Shown piece by piece: positions 42,312 to 51,250 of a DNA stretch of 64,000 nt. The notes under the pieces were generated by a model. The model was not told where the DNA came from and did no database searches. It saw only the letters and a list, made by a program, of their open reading frames with translations. The stretch comes from Ameyamaea chiangmaiensis (lineage in GTDB: Bacteria; Pseudomonadota; Alphaproteobacteria; Acetobacterales; Acetobacteraceae), in contig NZ_BAPT01000001.1 in the NCBI RefSeq assembly GCF_025995235.1, forward strand, positions 85,870 through 149,869. The letters are read 5' to 3'. Made by a program: the position numbers and the translations under genes. Within the stretch, counting starts at the first letter, position 1; each line of letters starts with the position of its first letter.

Positions 42312-43259
42312 TCAGAACAGGCCGGGGCCACCGTCTTCGATCAACCAGTCATGGATCAGGCGACGGGCGATCGCCGCTGGGCCGGGCAGGGTGAAATCCT
42401 CGTCGCGGCGGGCGCGCAGGTCGGCGCGGCTAAGCCAGCGTGCCTCGGCGATCTCGGTCGGGTCGAGGGTCAGGGCGTCGTCCCGTGCGACTGCGGTGAA
42501 GCCGAGCATGAGCGACCCCGGAAACGGCCACGGCTGGGACGAATGGTAACATATGTCGCCGACGCGCAGGCCTGTCTCCTCGTGCACTTCGCGTGCGACG
42601 GCCTCCTCCGCGCTTTCGCCGGGCTCGACGAAGCCGGCCAGCGCGGAGAGTGTGCGTCGCTCGGGCGGAAAGCGTGTGCCGCGCGCCAGCAGGGCGCGCT
42701 CCGCGTGACGGACCAGCATGATGACGACCGGGTCGGTGCGCGGGAAGGCAACGTGCTTTGGCTCGGCGCTGCAGACGAGTTTGTGGCCGCCCTCGGCACG
42801 CAGGTTGGCCGCGCCGCACCGGCCGCAGAAGCGATGCATGCGCAGCCAGTGCGCCATGCCGCGCGCCTGCGCGACAAGGGCGGCGTCGCCTTCGGGCAGG
42901 GAGGCGGCGAGGGGCCGGATGTCCTCGAACGTACCGCGCGGCAGGGTGGGTGGTTCAGTATGGTCGGACAGGTCGAGCGCAAACATCGCGTCGGCCGCCG
43001 ACAGGCCCAGGAACACGCACGAATCGTCGTCGTATGCGCCGATGTCCTCACGGCAAAAGCGTACCAGCCCGGCATCGTCGACCAGATGCAGTCCGCGCCA
43101 CATCACCAGAAAACGGGCATCCGGGCCCAGCGCGCGTGCCCGCAGCGTCTCCGCATCCAGACGGACCTGGCCGGCCCGGTCATGCAGCGCGCCGGCATAG
43201 ACGTTCGTGACGCGCGAAAGCAGGGCGGTCGGGCACGGCCCGGGCGTATGATCGGACAT
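42312..43259 (-). CDS. nudC: NADH pyrophosphatase / NAD-decapping hydrolase NudC
   Basis: A 315-residue NudC-type Nudix enzyme that hydrolyses NADH and NAD-capped RNA to NMNH and AMP. It has an N-terminal domain, a zinc ribbon starting CGRCGAA near residue 144, the Nudix box from GFVEPGESAEEA to REVHEETGL, and the NudC-specific SQPWPFPGSLMLGF. The second zinc half-site reads CSAEPKH rather than CxxC, so one ligand is missing or replaced. ATG 43259 (MSDHTPGPCP) is chosen; the frame to 43337 runs into the ffs region. It is divergent from ffs. Confidence 0.9.
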   Translation of the reverse strand: MSDHTPGPCPTALLSRVTNVYAGALHDRAGQVRLDAETLRARALGPDARFLVMWRGLHLVDDAGLVRFCREDIGAYDDDSCVFLGLSAADAMFALDLSDHTEPPTLPRGTFEDIRPLAASLPEGDAALVAQARGMAHWLRMHRFCGRCGAANLRAEGGHKLVCSAEPKHVAFPRTDPVVIMLVRHAERALLARGTRFPPERRTLSALAGFVEPGESAEEAVAREVHEETGLRVGDICYHSSQPWPFPGSLMLGFTAVARDDALTLDPTEIAEARWLSRADLRARRDEDFTLPGPAAIARRLIHDWLIEDGGPGLF

Positions 43260-43324
43260 GGGTGGACAATCCCTTTCGTCTTCCCCCTTGTGCCAGACCC
43301 CCGTTGTGATGTTAAGAAGGCGCC

Positions 43325-43420
43325 GGGAGGTCGGCACTGGACGGGTACCTTGCCAACCCGGTCAGGTCCGGAAGGAAGCAGCCGCAGTGAGTTTCGCCCG
43401 GGTCACGTGTTCGGCCTCCC
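43325..43420 (+). ncRNA. ffs: SRP 4.5S RNA
   Basis: The RNA of the signal recognition particle. The universal SRP loop core GGTCAGGTCCGGAAGGAAGC lies at 43360-43379. The outer helix pairs GGGAGGTCG (43325-43333) with CGGCCTCCC (43412-43420) including one wobble. Length is about 96 bases, the usual bacterial size. It lies upstream of dnaX-ybaB-recR, the common arrangement. Ends are set by the helix and may be off by a few bases. Confidence 0.93.
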
Positions 43421-43520
43421 ACCCCCCTGATGACCATGTCGTGCCAGCCGACGTTGCGGTGTCCGCGTTGATGTCTATCATCGCGCGCATGTCCCGCATG
43501 AGTCTCGACCGGCCTGTTTC

Positions 43521-45587
43521 ATGACGCACGATCACGATCCCCACGATCACGCGGCGGACGACCGCCTGCCCGAGCCGGAGCCCGATGGGCCGGGCCTGTT
43601 CGGCGATGCGCCGGCTGAGGCGAAAGCCGCCACCGCCGCACCGCCCTACCGCGTTCTGGCGCGCAAATACCGCCCGACGCGACTCGACGACCTGATCGGA
43701 CAGGACTCGACGGTTCGCATCCTGCGCAACGCCTTCGCCCAGGGGCGGGTCGCGCACGCGTTCATGCTGACCGGCGTGCGCGGGGTGGGCAAGACGACGA
43801 CCGCCCGGATCATCGCCCGCGCCCTGAACTGTATCGGTGCCGACGGCAAGGGCGGTCCTACCGCCGACCCGTGCGGGGTGTGTGCCAACTGCACCGCGAT
43901 CTTGGCCGACCGCCATCCCGACGTGATCGAGATGGATGCGGCGTCGCGCACCGGCGTCGACGACGTGCGCGAAATCATCGAGGCGACCCGCTTCCGGCCG
44001 ATGCAGGCGCGGATGAAGGTGTTCATCATCGACGAGGTGCACATGCTCTCGCGCAATGCGTTCAACGCGTTGCTCAAGACGCTGGAAGAACCGCCCGCCG
44101 AGGTCACGTTCATCTTTGCCACCACGGAATTGCGCAAGGTGCCCGTGACGGTGCTGTCGCGCTGCCAGCGTTTCGATCTGCGACGGGTGCCACAGGCCCT
44201 TCTGGCCGGGCATTTCGGCCGGATCGCGACGCAGGAGGGGGTGGCGTTTTCCGACGATGCGCTGACCCTGATCGCCCGCGCGGCCGACGGTTCGGTGCGC
44301 GACGGCCTGTCCCTGCTGGATCAGGCCATCGCGCAGGGGGTGCTGGACGGTGAGGGGGCTGCGCACCAGCGAATCGAGGCGCCGCTGATCGCCGACATGC
44401 TGGGTCTGGCCGACCGGGGCCTCGTGTTCGATCTGTTCGAGGCCGTGATGCGCGGACGCACGGACGCGGCGCTGTCGCTGACCGATCAGGCGCATGCGCG
44501 TGGGGCTGATCTGGGCGTCATGCTGGCGGATCTGTTGGACATCGTGCACACGATTTCGCGTCTGAAAGCGATTCCGGCGCTGCGTGACAGCCCCGATCTG
44601 CCGGAAGCCGAGCGGGTGCGCGGAGCGACGCTGGCCGATTCGCTGTCCGTGCCGGTGCTGGGGCGCGCGTGGCAGATGCTGCTGAAAGGCGTGTCGGAGG
44701 TCGAAGCGGCCCCCGACCGGCGCGAGGCCGCCGAGATGGTCCTGATCCGGCTGTGCTACGTCGCCGACCTGCCGACGCCAGAGAAACTGGTGCGCGCCGC
44801 GACGGCGGGCGAGGACGTGGCCCCGCCGCCACTGCGGCCGACAGGCGGCGCGGACGAGGGGGATGCACAGGCGTGCCTCGCCACCGAGTCGGCCGCCGCT
44901 TCACCGCTGGCGGGTGCGGCGGCATTGCCGGTGACGGGCCGCGCCACGGATATGCCCCCGAGGGGTGGCGGCCAGGTCCGCATCGTCGCCAACGGCGGAA
45001 TCCGCGTGGACGCGGAGCCCGACGCGATCGCACCGCCGGTACTGGAGGCGCCGCCCGAACCGGTGCCCGAGCTGACGGCCGAACCACCGGCCCTGCGCAG
45101 CTGGCGGGAGATGGTCGCGTTCGTCGCGACCTGTCGCGAGGCGATGCTGCACGGTCATCTGCGCCATTCGGCCCATCTGGTCCGCTTCGCGCCGCCGGAG
45201 GTCGCGATCCGGATCGACACGGGCGCGCCGCAGGATCTGCCGAAGCGGCTGCAGGCCCTGCTGCGCGGCCAGTATGGCGATCTATGGCGCATCGTGTCAT
45301 CGCGCGAGCCGGGCGAGCCAACATTGGATGAGCAAGGCGCGGAAATCATCCACCTGCATCGTACGGCGGCGCAGGAACATCCGCTGATCCAGGCGATTTT
45401 CGAGGCCTTCCCCGATGCCACGATGGGGCAGGTCCGCGATCACAGCCTTGACGAATATGGTCTGCCGCCCGAGGAGTTGGGTCCGACCACCCTCGGCGGT
45501 GGTCATGAGGAGGCGCCGGACCTGGAGTTCGCGCCGCTGGATGCCGATCTGGTGGATGGCGACGATTTCGGATTGTCGGCGTTCTAG
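43521..45587 (+). CDS. dnaX: DNA polymerase III subunit gamma/tau
   Basis: The clamp-loader ATPase that organises the replisome; 688 residues. Walker A GVRGVGKTTTARIIARALNC near residue 90, the zinc module with cysteines around DPCGVCANCTAIL, DEVHMLSRNAFNALLKTLEE and the sensor-1 region FIFATTELRKVPVTVLSRCQ. The C-terminal third is the tau-specific part after a variable acidic and proline-rich linker. I see no obvious A-rich slippery site that would make a short gamma form. Followed closely by ybaB and recR. Confidence 0.95.
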   Translation: MTHDHDPHDHAADDRLPEPEPDGPGLFGDAPAEAKAATAAPPYRVLARKYRPTRLDDLIGQDSTVRILRNAFAQGRVAHAFMLTGVRGVGKTTTARIIARALNCIGADGKGGPTADPCGVCANCTAILADRHPDVIEMDAASRTGVDDVREIIEATRFRPMQARMKVFIIDEVHMLSRNAFNALLKTLEEPPAEVTFIFATTELRKVPVTVLSRCQRFDLRRVPQALLAGHFGRIATQEGVAFSDDALTLIARAADGSVRDGLSLLDQAIAQGVLDGEGAAHQRIEAPLIADMLGLADRGLVFDLFEAVMRGRTDAALSLTDQAHARGADLGVMLADLLDIVHTISRLKAIPALRDSPDLPEAERVRGATLADSLSVPVLGRAWQMLLKGVSEVEAAPDRREAAEMVLIRLCYVADLPTPEKLVRAATAGEDVAPPPLRPTGGADEGDAQACLATESAAASPLAGAAALPVTGRATDMPPRGGGQVRIVANGGIRVDAEPDAIAPPVLEAPPEPVPELTAEPPALRSWREMVAFVATCREAMLHGHLRHSAHLVRFAPPEVAIRIDTGAPQDLPKRLQALLRGQYGDLWRIVSSREPGEPTLDEQGAEIIHLHRTAAQEHPLIQAIFEAFPDATMGQVRDHSLDEYGLPPEELGPTTLGGGHEEAPDLEFAPLDADLVDGDDFGLSAF

Positions 45588-45638
45588 TATTCTGCCGCGG
45601 ACAGGGTCATGTCCTGCGGTTTCGACAGGAGTATAGTG

Positions 45639-45962
45639 ATGAAGAACCTTGCCGGCCTGATGAAACAGGCCACGCAGATGCAGGCACGCATGGAAGAGAT
45701 GCAGTCCGCGCTCGAGGCCATGACGATCGAGGGCAGCGCCGGTGCGGGCATGGTCGCCGTCACGCTGAGCGGCAAGGGCGACATGCGCGCGATCCGCATC
45801 GACCCCAAGCTGGCCGATCCGGCCGAAATGGAAATGCTGCAGGACCTGATCGTGGCGGCATGCGCCGATGCGCGCGCCAAGCTGGACGTGCGTGCGGCCG
45901 ACGAGATGAAGAAGATCACCGGCGGCCTGAACCTGCCGCCGGGCATGAAACTGCCGTTCTGA
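45639..45962 (+). CDS. ybaB: YbaB/EbfC nucleoid-associated protein
   Basis: A 107-residue YbaB/EbfC-type DNA-binding protein: MKNLAGLMKQATQMQARMEE starts a coiled helix, and the end GLNLPPGMKLPF is the usual C-terminus. It binds DNA as a dimer and is nearly always encoded between dnaX and recR, as here (51 bases after dnaX, 19 before recR). ATG 45639 is preferred to an upstream start at 45609 because the family begins at MKNLAG. Confidence 0.92.
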   Translation: MKNLAGLMKQATQMQARMEEMQSALEAMTIEGSAGAGMVAVTLSGKGDMRAIRIDPKLADPAEMEMLQDLIVAACADARAKLDVRAADEMKKITGGLNLPPGMKLPF

Positions 45963-45981
45963 CGCACCGGCGCGCCGCGCC

Positions 45982-46581
45982 ATGGGCGGTCCGGAAATCG
46001 ACCGGCTGATCGGAATGCTGGCGCGCCTGCCCGGGCTTGGCCCGCGCTCGGCGCGTCGGGCGGCACTGGCGCTGTTGCGGCAACCCGAAGCGCGGCTTCT
46101 GCCGCTCGCCCGCGCGATGGAACAGGCGGCGCAGGCGGTGCGCACCTGTTCGTCGTGCGGTAACTTGGACACGCGCGACCCCTGTGGCCTGTGCAGCGAC
46201 CCGCTGCGCGATCGCGGGCTGGTGTGTGTGGTGGAAACCGTCGGCGACCTGTGGGCCCTGGAGCGCGCCTGTGTTCACCGCGGGCTGTATCAGGTTCTCG
46301 GGGGTACTCTGTCGGCGCTCGGCGGTGTCGGGCCCGACGACCTGAACACCGCGCCGCTGTTCGCGCGCATTGCCGCCGGTGACGTGCGCGAGGTGATCCT
46401 GGCACTGGGCGCCACGGTGGATGGCGCGACGACCACGCACTGGCTCGGCGAGCGACTGGCGGCGACCGGGGTGGCGGTCAGCCGCGTCGGGCATGGGGTG
46501 CCGATGGGCGGCGCGCTGGACGTGCTGGACGATGGCACGCTGGCGGCAGCCTTGGCCGCGCGCCGACCCGCGCAGGTCTGA
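45982..46581 (+). CDS. recR: Recombination mediator RecR
   Basis: RecR works with RecF and RecO to load RecA at gaps. The 199-residue product has the N-terminal helix-hairpin-helix (IDRLIGMLARLPGLGPRSAR), the four-cysteine zinc finger CSSCGNLDTRDPCGLCSD, and the Toprim segment LVCVVETVGDLWALE. Size and order are typical, and the position after ybaB is conserved. Confidence 0.95.
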   Translation: MGGPEIDRLIGMLARLPGLGPRSARRAALALLRQPEARLLPLARAMEQAAQAVRTCSSCGNLDTRDPCGLCSDPLRDRGLVCVVETVGDLWALERACVHRGLYQVLGGTLSALGGVGPDDLNTAPLFARIAAGDVREVILALGATVDGATTTHWLGERLAATGVAVSRVGHGVPMGGALDVLDDGTLAAALAARRPAQV

Positions 46582-46630
46582 GCGACCGCCCATGCAGCAC
46601 ACGGCAGCCTGAAAGGCGGGACGAAGAACC

Positions 46631-47410
46631 ATGCAATGGCCGATTTCAGTTGCGATCCCGCGCGTCGCCCTTGTCACCGGCGGCGCGGCCCGGCTGGGCC
46701 GGGCGCTGGCGCAAACCCTGGCGGAGCAGGGATTCGCCGTAGGCCTGCACTATCGCGGCGCCGAGACCGAGGCGCGTGTGACGCTGGCGGAGATCGAGGC
46801 AAAGGGCGGCCGGGGCTGTCTGGTGCAGGCCGACCTGTCGGTCGAGGCGGAGACGGCCGTGCTGGTCGATCAGGTCACGCGGCAACTGGGGCCCGTGGGG
46901 GTTCTGGTCAACAACGCCAGCCGGTTTGAGCGTGACGAATGGTCCGACACGACGCGTGACGACTGGGACGCGCATATGGAGCCCAATCTGCGCGCGCCGT
47001 TCGTACTGACGCAGGCGTTCGCGCGCGCCCTGCCGGCGGAGGCCGAGGGCGTGGTCATCAACATGCTGGACGAGCGGGTCTGGTCGCTGACGCCGCATTT
47101 CGTCACCTACACGGTCTCGAAAGCGGCGCTGTGGACCCTGACGCAGACCATGGCCCTTGCGCTGGCGCCACGTCGCATCAGGGTCAACGGCATCGGGCCG
47201 GGCCCTGCACTGCCCAGCCCGCGCCAGAGCGCGGAGCAGTTCGCCCGGCAGTGCGCGTCCGTGCCGTTGGGGCAGGGCACGTCGCCAACCGAGGTCGCTC
47301 GTGCCGCGATGGCCATTCTCAGCCTGCCGTCCATGACGGGTCAGATGATCGCGCTGGATGGTGGGCAGCATCTGCAATGGAGTCCGGCGGTATCGCCGAT
47401 CGAGGAATGA
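46631..47410 (+). CDS. folM: Pteridine reductase-like SDR (FolM type)
   Basis: A 259-residue SDR. The glycine motif TGGAARLG has the TGxxxRxG form that marks pteridine reductases (PTR1) and FolM, rather than the usual TGxxxGxG. NNASRFERD and the YTVSKAALW catalytic segment follow. It ends 7 bases before folB, encoding dihydroneopterin aldolase, so a role in folate or monapterin reduction is well supported by context. NADPH use is expected from the Arg. It may also reduce a related dihydropterin. Confidence 0.82.
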   Translation: MQWPISVAIPRVALVTGGAARLGRALAQTLAEQGFAVGLHYRGAETEARVTLAEIEAKGGRGCLVQADLSVEAETAVLVDQVTRQLGPVGVLVNNASRFERDEWSDTTRDDWDAHMEPNLRAPFVLTQAFARALPAEAEGVVINMLDERVWSLTPHFVTYTVSKAALWTLTQTMALALAPRRIRVNGIGPGPALPSPRQSAEQFARQCASVPLGQGTSPTEVARAAMAILSLPSMTGQMIALDGGQHLQWSPAVSPIEE

Positions 47411-47417
47411 GCGTTCG

Positions 47418-47843
47418 ATGAGTCCCTTTGCTCCGTGGCCCTCGCACCCGCCGCTTCGGGTCCTGTTCATTCGCGATATGATCGTGGACGCGCATATCGG
47501 GATCTATCCGCATGAGCAGGGCGTGACCCAGCGCGTGCGCGTGAACGTGCAGTTTGGGGTCGAGGACGGCCCCGGGCTGGATGTGGGGCGCGATGATCTC
47601 AGCCGCACGGTGTCGTACGAGCACGTGGTGATGCTGGTCCGGCGTCTGGTGGCCGAGGGCCATGTGCGGCTGGTGGAAACACTGGCCGAGCGTGTGGCGG
47701 CCGAGGTGCTGGGCGCGCGCCGCGTGGTGGTCGTGCGCGTCAGGATCGAGAAGCTGGAGGTGTTCGACGATCTCGATTCGGTCGGGGTGGAGATCGAGCG
47801 CTGGCAGCCGGACCTGGTGCGTCAGAGCGCCGCGTCGCGATAG
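47418..47843 (+). CDS. folB: Dihydroneopterin aldolase FolB
   Basis: A 141-residue FolB-family protein: LFIRDMIVDAHIGIYPHEQG, the VSYEHVVMLVRRLVAEG helix, VRLVETLAERVAAEVL and RVRIEKLEVFDDLDSVGVEI. The enzyme cleaves dihydroneopterin to the folate precursor hydroxymethyldihydropterin. ATG 47418 follows the FolM-like gene closely. Its last 22 bases overlap the convergent gene at 47822. Confidence 0.9.
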   Translation: MSPFAPWPSHPPLRVLFIRDMIVDAHIGIYPHEQGVTQRVRVNVQFGVEDGPGLDVGRDDLSRTVSYEHVVMLVRRLVAEGHVRLVETLAERVAAEVLGARRVVVVRVRIEKLEVFDDLDSVGVEIERWQPDLVRQSAASR

Positions 47844-48346
47844 GTCTCGATGACGTAGGCGATCGGCGCGCTGTCGACGCCCCGCCGCAGCAGGCCGTGA
47901 TTTTCAAGCACCGACGGCGCCGACTCGGCGCCAAGCACGCGGCTCGACAGTGTCGCGCGCGTGAAGGCGAGGTCGTGCACGGCGCGGCCAAAGGGTATGT
48001 CCGTGGTCTCCAGCGCATGGTTCATGGCGGGCGTCAGGCGCTCTGGCACGTACCAGTTGTAGGCTTCGGACAGCACCGTATCGCCGCACGCCAGTGCGAC
48101 ATGGCGCCCGCGCAGGGGCGCCCCGGCCGCAACGCCCAGCGCTGCGCGCACGGAATCGGGTGCGGGTCGCGGGGGCAGGAGGGTTGCGGTGATCGTGGGG
48201 CGCCCTGGCAGGTGGCGCGCGTCGCAGCGCGCCTGCAGGACCGCAGTCGCACTGGGTTGCGCCGCGAGAGCAGCTTGCAGAGCGTGAACAGGCTGTCCGA
48301 CCGGTCGCGCGGCGGCCGAACGGGGCAGTTCGGGCGTCTGTCCCAT
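47822..48346 (-). CDS. Exported protein resembling chorismate lyase/UTRA fold, start uncertain
   Basis: From ATG 48346 the product is 174 residues. The C-terminal half (YNWYVPERLTPAMNHALE, IPFGRAVHDL, ENHGLLRRG, IAYVIETYRDAAL) recalls chorismate-lyase/UTRA-like folds, but I would not assign activity. The upstream in-frame codons encode RHLVLGLVLAVPVAAMG after an Arg-rich stretch, a plausible signal peptide, yet no ATG, GTG or TTG lies between 48346 and the TIGR02300 stop at 48435. A CTG at 48424 with AAGG 8 bases ahead could be the true start. It is downstream of the TIGR02300 gene. Confidence 0.55.
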   Translation of the reverse strand: MGQTPELPRSAAARPVGQPVHALQAALAAQPSATAVLQARCDARHLPGRPTITATLLPPRPAPDSVRAALGVAAGAPLRGRHVALACGDTVLSEAYNWYVPERLTPAMNHALETTDIPFGRAVHDLAFTRATLSSRVLGAESAPSVLENHGLLRRGVDSAPIAYVIETYRDAAL

Positions 48347-48434
48347 GGCGGCGACCGGAACGGCCAGAACCAGACCCAGAACCAGATGTCGGCCTGCGCC
48401 GCCGCATGACGAAGCGCGGCGCAGGCCAGCGACC

Positions 48435-48761
48435 TTAGTTGTCGTTGTCGTCGGAGTCGGTGCTGACTTCGATTTCGTTGCCGAGGTCGTCGTCGTCATC
48501 GTCGTCGTCCAGCACGGACGCGTCTTCCAGATCGTCTTCGCTGTCATCGTCGCTCTCGATATCGGCGTCGGTGCCCGACTCCGCTTCCGGCTTGGGTGTG
48601 CTGGCGGGCTGGACGACATCGACCGGGCGACGCACGCGCGGCTGTTCGGTCGGCTGTTCCGCACCGCATTTGGGGCACACCGCCGGCGAGCGGGTCAGGT
48701 CATAGAAGCGCGCGCCGCACGATACGCAGACACGTTTGAGGCCAAGTTCGGGAGCTGCCAT
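48435..48761 (-). CDS. TIGR02300 (FYDLN acid) protein
   Basis: A 108-residue alphaproteobacterial protein with an N-terminal zinc-ribbon-like part (KRVCVSCGARFYDLTRSPAV, then CPKCGAEQP; four cysteines) that contains the FYDL signature, a proline-rich linker and a highly acidic tail including eight Asp in a row. Function is unknown. It is conserved next to aroA-cmk-rpsA in this class, here divergent from aroA. Likely cytoplasmic. Confidence 0.9.
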   Translation of the reverse strand: MAAPELGLKRVCVSCGARFYDLTRSPAVCPKCGAEQPTEQPRVRRPVDVVQPASTPKPEAESGTDADIESDDDSEDDLEDASVLDDDDDDDDLGNEIEVSTDSDDNDN

Positions 48762-48988
48762 CGGGAACCTGTCGGAAAGGAAGGGGTGGGGACCTCAACG
48801 CACAGGCCGGGGCGACGATCAGGTCACCGGGCGCGAAAAGGTCGGCGGGGGGCGCCGCGACATGCCAGTTCGTGGGAGGCCTGTCAAACGCTTCCGCTGT
48901 CGTCCCGCGACACGGCCGCGTCTTTTTGGCGCAGAATGGCCATCTTGGCAATTGACGGGAGGCCCCGTGCGGCGGCAGTGGATGAGCC

Positions 48989-50335
48989 ATGGAAAAGCAC
49001 GCTTCCCCGACCGTTCGCCCGCTCGTCTCCACGCCTCCCGCCGGGCCGCTGTCCGGCGTCATCCGCGTACCGGGCGACAAGTCGATCAGTCACCGTTCGC
49101 TGATGTTTGCGGGACTTGCGCGTGGTCGGACGGAAATCACGGGCCTGCTCGAGGGCGAGGACGTGCTTCGCACCGCCGACGCGATGCGCGCCCTCGGCGC
49201 GACCATCACGCGCGAGGCCGATGGCCGCTGGGTGGTCGAGGGGCAGGGCCTCGGCGCCCTGCGCGAGCCGGAGGATGTGCTCGACATGGGTAATTCCGGG
49301 ACCGCCGCGCGGCTGCTGGCCGGCATTCTGGCCAGCCACGGGATGGTGTCGGTCATGACGGGGGACGCCAGTCTCCGGCGGCGGCCGATGAAGCGGGTCA
49401 CGGACCCCCTGTCGGCGTGCGGTGCGACGTTTGTGGCGCGTGAGGGCGGCCGTCTGCCGCTGTGCATTCAGGGGGTGGCGGACCCGAAACCGCTGGACTA
49501 CCGGCTGCCGGTCGCATCGGCGCAGGTGAAATCGGCCGTTCTTCTGGCCGGTCTCAACGCGTCCGGCACGACTCGTGTCGAGGAGCCTTCGGCGACCCGC
49601 GATCACACGGAGAACATGCTGCGCCATTTCGGCGCGACCGTTCACGTCGCCCCCTTGGGCGAGCGCGGCCGGGTCGTGACGCTGGAAGGGCGTCCCGATC
49701 TGGTGGCGCGCGACATCCTCGTCCCGGGCGATCCGTCGTCTGCGGCTTTCGTGATCGTGGCCGCACTTCTGGTGCCGGGGTCGAGCGTGACCATCAACGG
49801 CGTGGGTCTCAACCCGCTGCGAACCGGCCTGTTCGACTCACTACGCGACATGGGGGCCGATTTGGTGATCGAGAACGCCCGCGTCGAGGGGGGCGAGCCG
49901 GTGGGCGACATTACCGCGACCGCCGGTGCCCTGCACGCGGTGGACGTTCCAGCCGCGCGTGCGCCGTCGATGATCGACGAATACCCTGTGCTGGCCGTCG
50001 CGGCGGCGCATGCGTCCGGCGTTTCGCGCTTCCGGGGCCTGGAAGAGCTTCGGGTCAAGGAGAGCGATCGGCTGTCGGCCACGGTGGCGCTGCTGCGCGT
50101 CAACGGGGTGGAGGTCGAGGTCGAGGGCGACGACATGATCGTTCACGGAACGGGCGGCGCGGTTCCGGGCGGCGGCACGGTCGAGACCCGGATGGATCAT
50201 CGTCTGGCGATGAGCGCGTCCGTTCTTGGGCTGGTGGCGCGTGCGCCGGTGCGCGTCGACGACACGGCCTTCATCGACACTAGCTTTCCCGGCTATCTGT
50301 CGCTGATGACCGAAATCGGTGCGGAGTTCGGGTGA
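48989..50335 (+). CDS. aroA: EPSP synthase, class II type
   Basis: AroA forms 5-enolpyruvylshikimate 3-phosphate in the shikimate pathway. The 448-residue enzyme has VIRVPGDKSISHRSLMFAGL, then DMGNSGTAARLL, ASLRRRPMKRVTDPL, YRLPVASAQVKSAVLLAGLN, and APSMIDEYPVLAVAAA, the pattern of the class II (CP4-like) group. The phosphoenolpyruvate-site motif reads GNSGT, with Gly where CP4 has the Ala of GNAAT. It starts after a 227-base gap to the TIGR02300 gene and is followed by cmk. Confidence 0.95.
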   Translation: MEKHASPTVRPLVSTPPAGPLSGVIRVPGDKSISHRSLMFAGLARGRTEITGLLEGEDVLRTADAMRALGATITREADGRWVVEGQGLGALREPEDVLDMGNSGTAARLLAGILASHGMVSVMTGDASLRRRPMKRVTDPLSACGATFVAREGGRLPLCIQGVADPKPLDYRLPVASAQVKSAVLLAGLNASGTTRVEEPSATRDHTENMLRHFGATVHVAPLGERGRVVTLEGRPDLVARDILVPGDPSSAAFVIVAALLVPGSSVTINGVGLNPLRTGLFDSLRDMGADLVIENARVEGGEPVGDITATAGALHAVDVPAARAPSMIDEYPVLAVAAAHASGVSRFRGLEELRVKESDRLSATVALLRVNGVEVEVEGDDMIVHGTGGAVPGGGTVETRMDHRLAMSASVLGLVARAPVRVDDTAFIDTSFPGYLSLMTEIGAEFG

Positions 50336-50339
50336 GGCC

Positions 50340-50987
50340 ATGACGGCTGCTCCCGTCATCATAGCGGTCGATGGACCCGCGGCGGCTGGCAAGGGCACCT
50401 TGGCGCGGCGTCTGGCCCAGGCGTTGAGCCTTCCGTACCTCGACACCGGCCTGCTGTACCGCGCGGTCGCGCGTCGGGTGCTGGATGCCGGCCGGGACCC
50501 CTCGGCCCCCGGAGCGGAGGCCGAGGCGCATGCGCTGGCGCCTTCGGACCTCGATCGCACCGACCTCCGCACGCCTGAGGTCGATCGGGCCGCCAGTCTG
50601 GTGGCGGCACAGCCGGCTGTCCGTGCCGCCCTGATCGAGGTGCAGCGGCGCTTTGGCCGGGAATCGGGTGCGGTGCTGGATGGACGTGATATCGGCACGG
50701 TGATTTTTCCCGACGCGACCGTGAAGCTGTATATCACCGCGTCGCCCTTGACGCGGGCCAGGCGTCGCTGGGCGCAGGGACTGGACGTCGCGCCGGTGGA
50801 TGGCGACCAGACCGCGCATATCGAGGCTGTGGCTGCCCAGTTGGCGGCGCGTGATGCCGCTGATTCCGCCCGCGCGGTGGCCCCCCTGAGGCCTGCGGCT
50901 GATGCTGTGGTGATCGAGACGGACGCGATGGACGCGGAGACGGTTCTGGCCAAAGCCCTGCAGGTCGTGCGCACGCGCCTTGCGTAG
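50340..50987 (+). CDS. cmk: Cytidylate kinase
   Basis: Cmk phosphorylates CMP and dCMP. The 215-residue product has the P-loop IIAVDGPAAAGKGTLARRLA, LPYLDTGLLYRAVA, and the CMP-specific VLDGRDIGTVIFPDA with the RARRRWAQG lid. ATG 50340 is 4 bases after the aroA stop, so the two are one transcript. An upstream start at 50319 would overlap aroA and is not needed. Confidence 0.95.
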   Translation: MTAAPVIIAVDGPAAAGKGTLARRLAQALSLPYLDTGLLYRAVARRVLDAGRDPSAPGAEAEAHALAPSDLDRTDLRTPEVDRAASLVAAQPAVRAALIEVQRRFGRESGAVLDGRDIGTVIFPDATVKLYITASPLTRARRRWAQGLDVAPVDGDQTAHIEAVAAQLAARDAADSARAVAPLRPAADAVVIETDAMDAETVLAKALQVVRTRLA

Positions 50988-51250
50988 GCTGCCCAGACGG
51001 CACCTGATCGCATGACGGTTTGGTGAAGAACGATTTTTTCCGCGGTCGCCGGGCGGTTTCTGTTTGACACGGGCCGTCCGGAGGGTGTCTGTGCAGGGCA
51101 GTCGCCGCGGGCGGCTTCATCCCACTGGACCGCCCCTTCCGCTGCCTGGGTGGTCACGACGTGTCGGCCATGTTGCCGGGGCGCAGGAACGACGTTTCCG
51201 GGCGATTGATCTCGATCAGGGCGCCCGGTCGCAGGAATTACAGGAAACTC
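50988..51250 (+). promoter_or_regulatory. Leader region of rpsA
   Basis: The 263 bases between cmk and rpsA contain a perfect TTGACA at 51064-51069 without a convincing -10 box at usual distance, and CAGGAAAC just before the rpsA ATG as its ribosome binding site. S1 messages are often controlled by S1 itself; the long leader would allow this. No small RNA was identified. Confidence 0.4.

Noticed and set aside
41289..42549. Long plus-strand frame over the TauE/SafE gene and beyond
   Set aside because: Low-complexity His/Arg/Gln-rich translation typical of antisense of a membrane protein in GC-rich DNA.
43260..43520. Protein-coding gene between nudC and dnaX
   Set aside because: The segment is explained by the SRP RNA; short frames across it have no support.
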